DNA from: Phycisphaerae bacterium
Lineage (GTDB): Bacteria > Planctomycetota > Phycisphaerae > UBA1845 > Fen-1342
Direction of reading: 5' to 3'
Assembly (NCBI GenBank): GCA_030428945.1
Contig: JAUIEC010000009.1
Coordinates: 1-64,000, forward strand
DNA: 64,000 nucleotides
Below are positions 55,624-64,000 of this stretch, one piece after another (position 1 is the first letter of the stretch; every line of letters begins with the position of its first letter). Made by a program: the position numbers and the translations under genes. A model generated the notes under the pieces. The model was not told the origin of the DNA and made no database searches. It saw nothing but the letters and a program-made list of their open reading frames with translations.

Positions 55624-56141
55624 CCGGCGCGGCCGTGAAAGGGTGAAAACGTGAAGGAGTGAAAGAGGGGGGGCGCGGTTCCCCCGAAGGCCGGGGGGCG
55701 ATTCGCGCGGAGAAGGCACTGCCGAGATCGCGGGGGCATGCTTCTGGGGGACAGGGAACAGGGAACAGGGAACAGGGGACAGGGAACAGGGAACGGGGCC
55801 TGGGAACAGCGGCTCTCCCTGAACTGCTTACCGGCTCACCTGCTTACTTGCTTACTTGCTTACTTGCTTACCTGCTTACTGCTTGTTACCTGCTCACTGT
55901 CGCGTCCCGTGAAGGATGCGGTGCAGGCTGAAGCCGTACTGCGGTTGTAGGGTGCGTCATCGACGCGGCCGCCCGCGCTTGCGTCTGACACGGGATGATC
56001 GGGCGTCGATGCCGCACCGTGTGGCAGCCTGGCCATGCGTCCGGGCGACGCAGCCGGGGGGGGCTGGGAACAGCGGTTCCCCCTGAACTGCTCACTTGCT
56101 CACTTGCTTACCTGCTCACCTGCTTACTTGCTTACTTCCTG
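55624..56141. repeat. 518-base intergenic region dominated by tandem repeats
   Basis: No gene is seen between the convergent greA fusion and antiporter genes. It holds GTGAAAG-type repeats (55635-55670), a GGGAACA tract (55751-55812), a TGCTTACT tract (55828-55899), about 160 bases of unique GC-rich DNA, and a second GGGAACAGCGG plus TGCTTACT tract (56064-56141) that is nearly a copy of 55802-55880. The antiporter stop codon lies at the edge of the last tract. Confidence 0.85.
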
Positions 56142-57089
56142 CTACCGCTGCACGCCCAGGAGCATGCAGCTCAGGTAGACGCCGTACAGGATCAGCAGGA
56201 AACCGCCTTCGCCGCGGCTGATTCGTCGGCCGGTCCGCAGGATCGGGATGACGATCAGGCCCGAGAGCATCATGACCGGCGCGTCGAAGAAGAACGTCGT
56301 GTCGCTGACGTCCAGCGGGAACACGCTGGCGGTGACGCCGACCACCGCCAGGATGTTGAAGATGTTGCTGCCGATCACGTTGCCGATCGCGATGTCCGGC
56401 TGGTTCCGCCTGGCCGCCACGACGCAGGTGGCCACCTCCGGCAGGCTCGTTCCGAACGCGACGATCGTCAGGCCGATCAGTCGCTCGCTGATGCCCAGCG
56501 CGGTGGCGATGCCCACCGCCCCTTCGACGACCAGGTTGGCGCCGAACCCGAGGCCGATCAGGCCGATCAACACCAGCACGCAACTGGTCGGCAGGGGACC
56601 GGCCTGCAGGCCTGACTCGAACTCGGCCCGGAACTGCGTCTGACGCCGGGCGACCACGATCGTGTACCCGATGTACGCGACCAGGCCGCCGATCAGGGCC
56701 AGCCCCATCCACGCCTCGATCCGCCGGTGACTCGCCAGCAGCACGAACAGCGCCATCACGAGGATCATGATCGGGGCTTCGTTCGAGATCACGTTGCGGG
56801 CCACGCGCATCGGCCGGGCCACCGCCGCCAGGCCGAGCACGATCAGCAGGTTCATCGTGCAACTGCCGACCACGTTGGCGATCGCGATCTCGTCGTGCCC
56901 GGTACCGCCGGCGGACATCGTCACCGCGATCTCCGGCATCGAGGTGCCGAAGGCGACGACGGTCAGCCCGACGATCAGGGCCGGAATCCCGAAGCGCCGC
57001 GCGATCTGCGAAGCGCCCTTGACCAGCGCCTCGCCGGCGACGCCGAGCAGCGTCAGACCCGCGACCAGCAGCACGATGTTCCAGACCAT
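56142..57089 (-). CDS. Calcium/sodium antiporter (CaCA family, YrbG-like)
   Basis: 315 residues, about ten membrane helices in two inverted halves. Each half has the ion-binding alpha repeat: VVAFGTSMPEIAVTMSAG and IVAFGTSLPEVATCVVAA with their Glu residues, paired with NVVGSCTMNLLIVLG and NVIGSNIFNILAVVG. This fits a prokaryotic K-independent cation exchanger. GAGGAC precedes the ATG. It is divergent from the NhaD-like antiporter across 220 bases, so the two cation transporters may share regulation. Confidence 0.9.
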   Translation of the reverse strand: MVWNIVLLVAGLTLLGVAGEALVKGASQIARRFGIPALIVGLTVVAFGTSMPEIAVTMSAGGTGHDEIAIANVVGSCTMNLLIVLGLAAVARPMRVARNVISNEAPIMILVMALFVLLASHRRIEAWMGLALIGGLVAYIGYTIVVARRQTQFRAEFESGLQAGPLPTSCVLVLIGLIGLGFGANLVVEGAVGIATALGISERLIGLTIVAFGTSLPEVATCVVAARRNQPDIAIGNVIGSNIFNILAVVGVTASVFPLDVSDTTFFFDAPVMMLSGLIVIPILRTGRRISRGEGGFLLILYGVYLSCMLLGVQR

Positions 57090-57309
57090 GCGAGAGCGTC
57101 CTCAGCGTTCGCGCTTCCGTTCCAGTTCCTCGGGAACGGTCCCGTCGCGAGTGTCGCGCGGCAGGTCGATGTCGCCCGCTCGGATTTTGCCGGGACGGGA
57201 CTGAATCCGGTTCGCGGGCCTACCGATAGCAACACCGATCGGCATAATGTAGCGGCACCGGCGCGGGATGACCGCATTCCAGAACGGTTCATTTTTCTGA
57301 AGGGGCAGC

Positions 57310-58971
57310 ATGCTCGCTGCGGATCACATCCCACACCTGTTCTGGGCCTGGCCCTTCGTCGCGATCCTGCTGGCGATCGCCATTCTCCCCCTCGTACAGA
57401 AGACCCACCACTGGTGGGAAGAGAACCGCAACAAGCTGCTCGTCAGCGTTGTCCTCGCCGCCGCCACGCTGCTGTACTACGGCTTCCGCGGCTACGGCGT
57501 CGAGGTGCACCACGCACCGGCCGCCGGAGATGACGCCGCCCACGTCGAACACGCGGATCCTGCGCACGACGCCTCCGACGCTGCCCATGCCGCGGCCGAT
57601 GATGCGCACGCGGACGCGGGCTCCGATCCGCGCGACGATGCGCACTCGGACGACGATGCGCCCTCGGACCATGACGACGATCCGCACGCCGGCGACGACG
57701 CCGACGCCCACGACGATCACGCCGGCGAACCCGAACCCGAGGACGTCGCCGGACACGCCGACGCGAGCCACGCCGACGACGGACATGGCGACGACGGGCA
57801 CGCCGGTGCGCACCACCGCAGTGCGCCGGGCTGGCCGACGGTGATGGCCGTACTCGACCATGCCGTGCGGGCCGAGTACATCCCGTTCCTGACGCTGCTG
57901 TTCGCGCTGTACGTGATCGCCGGCGGCATCGTCGTCCGCGGCGACATCGAGGCCACGCCGCTGACCAACACGATGATCCTGGGGATCGGCGGCCTGCTGG
58001 CCAGCTTTATCGGCACCACCGGGGCCTCGATGGTCCTGATCCGCCTGCTGCTGAAGACCAACGTCGAGCGCAAGAAGGTCGTTCACACGGTCGTGTTCTT
58101 CATCTTCATCGTCAGCAACATCGGCGGCACGCTGCTGCCGATCGGCGACCCGCCGCTGTTCCTCGGCTACCTGCGCGGCGTTCCGTTCCTCTGGACGTTC
58201 GGCCTGTGGAAGGAGTGGGCCTTCCTGCTGGTCGTTCTGCTGGCGATGTACTACGTGATCGACCTGCTCGCCTACCGCAGCGAGTCACTCGCCGACCTGA
58301 AGCGCGACGAGACGCACATCGAACCGCTCCGCCTGGCCGGCACGCTCAACATCCTCTGGCTGCTCGGGGTGGTCTTCGCGGTTGCGACGCTCGACCCGGC
58401 CAAGGCCTTCCCGGGCACGAGCTGGCACCCGCCCGAGTTCATGCGCGAAGGCGTGCAACTGGCGTTCGTCGGCCTGTCGCTGGTCCTGACGCCGGGCCTG
58501 CTGCGGAAGGAAAACCAGTTCAACTACGTCGCGATCGGCGAGGTCGCCTGCCTGTTCATCGGGATCTTCATCACCATGCAGGTGCCGATCGAGATTCTGA
58601 ACGCCCGCGGCGCCCAGCTTGGTCTCAGCGAACCCTGGCACTTCTTCTGGGCCACCGGCATTCTCAGCAGCTTCCTCGACAACGCCCCGACCTACGTGGT
58701 CTTCTTCGAAACCGCCAAGACCCTGCCGCCGACCGAGCAGATGATGTCGCTGCTGACCGGCGCGGTCGACGTCAAGCTCCTGGCCGCCATCAGTTGCGGG
58801 GCCGTCTTCATGGGCGCGAACTCGTACATCGGCAACGGCCCGAACTTCATGGTCAAGACCATCGCCGAACAGTCCGGCGTCAAGATGCCCAGCTTCTTCG
58901 GCTACATGGGCTACTCGGCCGCCATCCTCATCCCGGTCTTCATCGTCCTGACCCTGATCTTCTTCCTCTGA
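57310..58971 (+). CDS. NhaD-like sodium:proton antiporter with a His/Asp-rich loop
   Basis: 553 residues of the ion transporter (IT) superfamily. Typical NhaD parts are SNIGGTLLPIGDPPLFLGYL, GILSSFLDNAPTYVVFFE and MGANSYIGNGPNFMVK. Between the second and third membrane helices residues 67-170 form an insert with about 18 His and 30 Asp (for example SDHDDDPHAGDDADAHDDH), which could bind Zn, Ni or other cations outside or inside the membrane. AAGGGG lies upstream of the ATG. The GGGAACA repeat begins about 10 bases after the stop. Confidence 0.88.
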   Translation: MLAADHIPHLFWAWPFVAILLAIAILPLVQKTHHWWEENRNKLLVSVVLAAATLLYYGFRGYGVEVHHAPAAGDDAAHVEHADPAHDASDAAHAAADDAHADAGSDPRDDAHSDDDAPSDHDDDPHAGDDADAHDDHAGEPEPEDVAGHADASHADDGHGDDGHAGAHHRSAPGWPTVMAVLDHAVRAEYIPFLTLLFALYVIAGGIVVRGDIEATPLTNTMILGIGGLLASFIGTTGASMVLIRLLLKTNVERKKVVHTVVFFIFIVSNIGGTLLPIGDPPLFLGYLRGVPFLWTFGLWKEWAFLLVVLLAMYYVIDLLAYRSESLADLKRDETHIEPLRLAGTLNILWLLGVVFAVATLDPAKAFPGTSWHPPEFMREGVQLAFVGLSLVLTPGLLRKENQFNYVAIGEVACLFIGIFITMQVPIEILNARGAQLGLSEPWHFFWATGILSSFLDNAPTYVVFFETAKTLPPTEQMMSLLTGAVDVKLLAAISCGAVFMGANSYIGNGPNFMVKTIAEQSGVKMPSFFGYMGYSAAILIPVFIVLTLIFFL

Positions 58972-58980
58972 CCGGAAGAG

Positions 58981-59090
58981 GACAGGGGCAAGGAAGGGAA
59001 CAGGGGCGAGGAAGGGAACAGGGAACAGGGAACAGGGCCTTGCTTACCAGCTGACTTGCTTACCTGCTTACTTGCTCACTTGGTGGTCTG
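58981..59090. repeat. GGGAACA tract followed by TGCTTACT tract
   Basis: GGGAACA copies (58997-59036, three perfect in a row) lead within a few bases into TGCTTACC/TGCTTACT copies (59041-59082). They sit between convergent genes; the minus-strand gene's TGA (59076-59078) lies in the second tract. Confidence 0.85.
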
Positions 59091-59606
59091 GCGCGCGGGG
59101 GCCCAGCCGGCCCGGCCGCCGAGCAGCAGCAGGCTGGCCGCCACCAGCAGGCCCGAGAGGACCAGCACCGCCGGCCGGGTCTGCGGCAGCACGAACAGCG
59201 CCAGCAGTCCCTCGGGCTGGCGCAACCGTTCGAGCGGCAGGGGTTCCAGCGTCATGCTGGCGTCGCTGGGGTCGGCCTGCATGGCGCTCACGTCGGGCGC
59301 TTCGTCGACCAGGTGGTGCAGGTCGCTGTACGGGGTCCGCAGGTTCAGCTCACGCTCGGCGTAGCGGGCCGTGTAGAACTCGTCGTCGCGGTGATGGGCA
59401 AGCTGGTTCTGACGCAGCAGCCGCGCCCGGGCAAGCTGCTCGTTCCGGACCACGCTCGCGTCGCGCTGCGCCAGCGTGTTCTCGTACTCCAGCCAGGCTG
59501 GAATCAGCAGCGCCGCGCCCAGGCTCGCCGCCCCGGCCGCAAACATCGTCCAGAACAGCATCCCGGTCAGCAGGCCGGAAAGCCACGTGCCACGTCGCCC
59601 ATCCAT
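59076..59606 (-). CDS. Membrane protein with coiled coil between two helices
   Basis: 176 residues. A first membrane helix (MLFWTMFAAGAASLGAALLI), a charged helical part (YENTLAQRDASVVRNEQLAR and onward) likely to be coiled coil, then a second helix near the end (PAVLVLSGLLVAASLLLLGG). The layout recalls FtsB/DivIC-like proteins but has an extra helix, so no family is assigned. GGGAG precedes the ATG. It lies 86 bases downstream of eno on the same strand. Confidence 0.6.
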   Translation of the reverse strand: MDGRRGTWLSGLLTGMLFWTMFAAGAASLGAALLIPAWLEYENTLAQRDASVVRNEQLARARLLRQNQLAHHRDDEFYTARYAERELNLRTPYSDLHHLVDEAPDVSAMQADPSDASMTLEPLPLERLRQPEGLLALFVLPQTRPAVLVLSGLLVAASLLLLGGRAGWAPARQTTK

Positions 59607-59692
59607 GCGCTACCAACTCCCGACGAAAGCGCAGTCCGTGAACCCGGGTAACCACCAGGGCCCCCGCTCCGTGCCTGCCTGACTCCCGCGCG

Positions 59693-61000
<1,308 letters not shown>

Positions 61001-61438
61001 TCAACTCGGACGCGGTTGACTGGTTTCCTCCGGGCGGGGCAGCAGCAGCGGTGGCGTCTTCACCGGTGGCCCGGGCTGTTCGACATAGGCATAGGCGACC
61101 ACGAACGTCTCGAGGCGACGATTGGCCTCGCGATAGCCGATCACCTCGACCGCGTTGCCGACCTGGATCTCGGCCAGCGAGCTGAAGCGGTCGTTGACGT
61201 ACACTTCCGAGTCCTTCGTCAGCACGCACGGGACCCGGCCGCTCCACTTGCGGGCGGGCTGATCGCGGAGTTCCAGCGTCAGTTCCCCCGCTTCCGGATT
61301 GCAGCTCAGGACGGTCCCCGCCAGAACGGTGTACGCGTGCGAGGGTGTCGGCCGCTCGCAACCGACCAGGCCGACAGCCACCAGGCCGACGAGCAGGACC
61401 CCCGCTCCGGTCCGAACCCAGTTCGCGGACGTTCGCAT
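61001..61438 (-). CDS. Small lipoprotein upstream of eno
   Basis: 145 residues from ATG 61436-61438. The signal ends in VGLVGC, a lipobox. The body VLAGTVLSCNPEAGELTLEL, then VLTKDSEVYVNDRFSSLAEI and NAVEVIGYREANRRLETFVV reads as a small beta-barrel (OB- or SH3-like), with a Pro-rich tail. No family is recognised. The link with enolase is probably only transcriptional. Confidence 0.65.
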   Translation of the reverse strand: MRTSANWVRTGAGVLLVGLVAVGLVGCERPTPSHAYTVLAGTVLSCNPEAGELTLELRDQPARKWSGRVPCVLTKDSEVYVNDRFSSLAEIQVGNAVEVIGYREANRRLETFVVAYAYVEQPGPPVKTPPLLLPRPEETSQPRPS

Positions 61439-61565
61439 CGCCGGCCAGTGTAGCCCCGCCAAGCGCCCCCGGCCAGCAGACGCTCCCGGCCGGGGGATCC
61501 GGCATAGAAAATGCAACGTTTTTCCGAAGGAACCCCGCCCGCCGGTCGAACGAATACACTTGTGC

Positions 61566-61591
61566 GGAACAGGGAACAGGGAACAGGGACC
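61566..61591. repeat. GGGAACA heptamer tract
   Basis: GGAACAGGGAACAGGGAACA followed by GGG: three copies of the heptamer between the divergent lipoprotein and htpX genes, 48 bases before the htpX start. Confidence 0.8.
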
Positions 61592-61638
61592 GGGTGAGCC
61601 GGTCGTCGGATGCCCAGTGTCGGGTCGGGAGGATTGCC

Positions 61639-62478
61639 ATGCGGTGGTTGAACAATCTGAAGACGGCGGCGTTGCTGGGCGGGATGATGGGCCTGTGCCT
61701 GCTGATCGGCTGGGCCGTCGGCGGGGCGACCGGTCTGCTGCTCGGCCTGCTGTTCGGCGGCATCGGCAACATCGTGTCGTTCTACTACTCCGACAAGATC
61801 GCGATCGCGGCGATGCGCGGCCAGGAGGTCACGCCGGAAGACGCGCCGGAACTGTACCGGATGCTCGAACGGCTCAGCGACCGGGCCGGGATTCCGACGC
61901 CGCGTCTGTACGTCTGCCCGCAGGAGGCTCCCAACGCCTTCGCGACCGGGCGCAGCCCCGAGCACGCGGCCGTCGCGGTGTCGTCCGGCATGCTCAACAG
62001 CTTTCCGCTGCCCGAGGTCGAGGGGGTCATCGCGCACGAACTGGCCCACATCAAGCACCGTGACGTGCTGATCTCGACGGTCGCATCGGTCCTGGCCGGC
62101 ATCATCAGTTACGCCGGGTACATGGCGTTCTACCTGGGCGGTTCACGGCGCGACAACCCGCTTGGTCCGATCGGCATGCTGCTGATGGTCATGCTGGCGC
62201 CGCTGGCGGCGGCGGTGATCCAGATGGCGATCTCGCGGCAGCGCGAGTACGCGGCCGACTCGTACGGCGGCGAACTGTGCGGCGATCCGCGCAAGCTGGC
62301 GTACGCCCTGCGGCGGCTGGACTCGGGCAATCGCCGGGTCCCGACCGACACGCCGCCGGCGTTTCACAACCTGTACATCGCCCAGCCGCTCTCGGGGCAG
62401 GGGCTGGCCAGCCTGTTCAGCACGCACCCGCCGATCGAGGACCGCATCGCCCGGCTCGAGGCCCAGGCCCGCGGCTGA
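61639..62478 (+). CDS. htpX: HtpX-like membrane zinc metalloprotease
   Basis: An M48 protease for quality control of membrane proteins. The 279 residues have two N-terminal membrane helices, the zinc site VIAHELAHIKHRD (H133, E134, H137), two further helices, and the third ligand E203 in QREYAADSYGG. FSTHPPIEDRIARLE is the usual C-terminal motif. GGGAGG precedes ATG 61639. Length and order of parts are standard. No heat-shock promoter is evident. Confidence 0.93.
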   Translation: MRWLNNLKTAALLGGMMGLCLLIGWAVGGATGLLLGLLFGGIGNIVSFYYSDKIAIAAMRGQEVTPEDAPELYRMLERLSDRAGIPTPRLYVCPQEAPNAFATGRSPEHAAVAVSSGMLNSFPLPEVEGVIAHELAHIKHRDVLISTVASVLAGIISYAGYMAFYLGGSRRDNPLGPIGMLLMVMLAPLAAAVIQMAISRQREYAADSYGGELCGDPRKLAYALRRLDSGNRRVPTDTPPAFHNLYIAQPLSGQGLASLFSTHPPIEDRIARLEAQARG

Positions 62479-62595
62479 AGCGCGGTCGAGGGGCGGGCTT
62501 CGCGGCGTGCGCCCGGCGTTGTATACTCGCGGATCGTCGCTGCCCCCGGGGCAACCGGTCGTTTCCGCGAAGCAAGCAACGGAAAGAGGCTCCTG

Positions 62596-64000
62596 ATGCC
62601 ACGGTCGTTTCGCCGTCGCGCGCTGCTCATGTTCGGGCTGACGCTGGCCTGCCTGCCGGGCGGGTGTGATTCGTCACGCGTGGCCGATGCGCCGCCGCCG
62701 ACGCCGCTGATCGTGATCGGCCTCGACGGGCTCGAATGGTCGGTCGTGGTCGAGATGCTCGACAAGGATCACCTGCCGAACCTGGCCCGGGTCATGCGGG
62801 CCGGCACGTTCGGCAAGCTCGAGACGATTCGCCCGACCTCGTCACCGATCATCTGGACGACGATCGCGACCGGCAAGCGCGGCGAAGAGCATGGGATCAC
62901 CGACTTCACCCGCACCAGCGACGACGGCGAGACCATCCTGCTGACCAACGCCGACCGGCAGACCAAGGCGCTCTGGAACATCCTCTCCGAGTTTGACCGC
63001 CGGGTCGCCATTGTCGGCTGGTGGATGACCTATCCGGTTGAGCCGGTCAACGGCATCATGGTCGCCCAGACCAACACGGACTCCGACGAGCGCCGCCTCT
63101 TCAAGGGCACGCTGGTCGAGGGCGTTCCCGACCAGGTCTACCCGCCCGAGCGACAGGAGGAGATCCTCTCGGTCGTCGGCGACGTGGCCAAGCGGGCCGA
63201 ACGACTCAAGCGGCGGATCTTCGGGCGCCTGCCGAAGGCTCGCGTCAACGCTGACCGCGTGGCACTCCGCAAGATCGACTGGGCCGTCCGGGCCGATGCC
63301 GTCTATCACAGCACCGCGCTGCGCCTGCTCGACGAACAGCCCGGCTACGACCTGTCGATGTTCTACTTCGGCGGCGCCGATGTGCTCGGGCACCGCTTCT
63401 GGAACTACATGTACCCGCAGCTCTACGATCCGCGTCCGCCTCAGCAGAACGTGCTGATGTACCGGTCCGTGATCAAGGACTACTACAAGCATCTCGACCA
63501 TCTCGTCGGGACCCTGCTCGACGCGGCCCCGGCCGACGCCAGCTTCATCATCATCTCCGACCACGGCATGGTGCCGGTCTTCACCGACACGCGCTTCTCG
63601 GCCCACCATCACGAAGCGCCGCCGGGCTTCTTCGCCTGCAGCGGCCCCGTCTTCCGCAAACCGGCCGAACCGCCCGACCTGCACGGCCTCGATGCGGAAC
63701 GGATCCCGCTGGTCTGCTCGGTCTATGACCTGGCCCCGACCATCCTGGCGCACTTCCGCATCCCGCTCGGACGCGACATGGCCGGCAGCATTCAGACGCG
63801 GCTCTTCGATCCGGCCTACCAGGTTGCGATCCAGCCCGAACCGCGCGACTCGCACGACGATGCCGCCTTCCTGGCCGAGCGGACCCGGCTGCAGCCCTCG
63901 GCCGACAGCATCGCGGACAAGGAACGCCTCGACCAGTTGCGCAGCCTCGGCTACGTGGGCGATGACGACGAAGAAGAAGACGAGGACGACGAAGACGACG
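62596..64000 (+). CDS. Alkaline phosphatase-superfamily (type I phosphodiesterase-like) lipoprotein, 3' partial
   Basis: The frame opens at ATG 62596 and is still open at the window end after 468 codons. The signal ends in PGGC, a lipobox. The metal and nucleophile regions of the family are visible: VIGLDGLEWSV near the start of the mature part, RPTSSPIIWTTIATGK with a likely Ser/Thr nucleophile, YFGGADVLGHRFW, and FIIISDHGMVP. CSVYDLAPTILAHFRIPLG and GSIQ are the usual C-terminal marks. The last visible residues are an unbroken run of Asp and Glu. Probably an envelope phosphodiesterase or phosphotransferase; substrate unknown. Confidence 0.8.
   Translation, partial: MPRSFRRRALLMFGLTLACLPGGCDSSRVADAPPPTPLIVIGLDGLEWSVVVEMLDKDHLPNLARVMRAGTFGKLETIRPTSSPIIWTTIATGKRGEEHGITDFTRTSDDGETILLTNADRQTKALWNILSEFDRRVAIVGWWMTYPVEPVNGIMVAQTNTDSDERRLFKGTLVEGVPDQVYPPERQEEILSVVGDVAKRAERLKRRIFGRLPKARVNADRVALRKIDWAVRADAVYHSTALRLLDEQPGYDLSMFYFGGADVLGHRFWNYMYPQLYDPRPPQQNVLMYRSVIKDYYKHLDHLVGTLLDAAPADASFIIISDHGMVPVFTDTRFSAHHHEAPPGFFACSGPVFRKPAEPPDLHGLDAERIPLVCSVYDLAPTILAHFRIPLGRDMAGSIQTRLFDPAYQVAIQPEPRDSHDDAAFLAERTRLQPSADSIADKERLDQLRSLGYVGDDDEEEDEDDEDD

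Noticed and set aside
55747..56141. CRISPR array
   Set aside because: The repeats are 7-8 bases, contiguous and without spacers, and no cas gene is in the window.

Overview
The window is high-GC DNA, almost certainly from a planctomycete (PVC superphylum, probably Phycisphaerae-like). The evidence is: PEP-CTERM secreted proteins next to proteins ending in dockerin-like calcium-binding repeats; lipobox lipoproteins and a lipid A type acyltransferase (diderm envelope); a GreA domain fused to a very long N-terminal region, an arrangement also known in Chlamydia; a UvrA with more than two ATPase modules; and an oversized SecA. No rRNA, tRNA, transposase, prophage or CRISPR array was recognised. 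Most genes are housekeeping or envelope genes.

Layout. 1-4.6 kb: a window edge with an ambiguous junction, then four secreted proteins (two PEP-CTERM, two dockerin-like). 4.7-10.2 kb (minus): a three-module uvrA translationally coupled to a CBM9-like protein. 10.4-16.8 kb (plus): mdh with a secreted YHS/TRASH-like protein, efp, and secA with an N-terminal membrane anchor. 16.8-18 kb: a small membrane coiled-coil protein and apt. 18.1-24.5 kb (plus): a five-gene operon of lipoproteins and secreted proteins (two paralogous lipoproteins, a large FG-GAP protein, a third lipoprotein, a PKD-like protein) closed by a strong terminator. 24.6-27.9 kb (minus): ylbF-like, GT83-like glycosyltransferase and LpxL-like acyltransferase, all with ATGA overlaps. 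28-37.6 kb: DUF2459-like lipoprotein, S41 peptidase, mutL, M20 dipeptidase, a small membrane protein coupled to an SSS symporter, a MA-type metallopeptidase and a MazG-like protein. 37.8-42.2 kb (plus): two overlapping membrane-type GTPases, then an HDAC-family deacetylase. 42.2-44.1 kb: a hairpin-rich intergenic element and an orphan two-domain ABC permease. 44.2-48.8 kb (minus): FHA-GAF-PP2C phosphatase, tiny lipoprotein, dnaA with a consensus DnaA box upstream, GNAT acetyltransferase. 48.9-55.6 kb (plus): thioredoxin-fold lipoprotein, NHL-repeat lipoprotein, VWA membrane protein, GreA fusion. 56.1-64 kb: CaCA antiporter, NhaD-like antiporter with a His/Asp-rich loop, a membrane coiled-coil protein, eno with an upstream lipoprotein gene, htpX, and an AlkP-superfamily lipoprotein that runs off the window.

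A recurring theme is short tandem repeats between genes, mainly at 3' ends of convergent pairs: GGGAACA heptamers, usually followed by ACTTGCTT octamers, plus GTGAAAG-like and GGGAGCRA families. In several cases the repeat supplies the stop codon of the neighbouring gene. The observations most worth following are the SecA membrane anchor, the II-I-II UvrA, the hairpin element at 42.3-42.4 kb, the GTPase pair, the repeat families, the EF-P lacking a modifiable tip residue, and the His/Asp-rich antiporter loop. All functions are read from sequence patterns only; no database search was possible.
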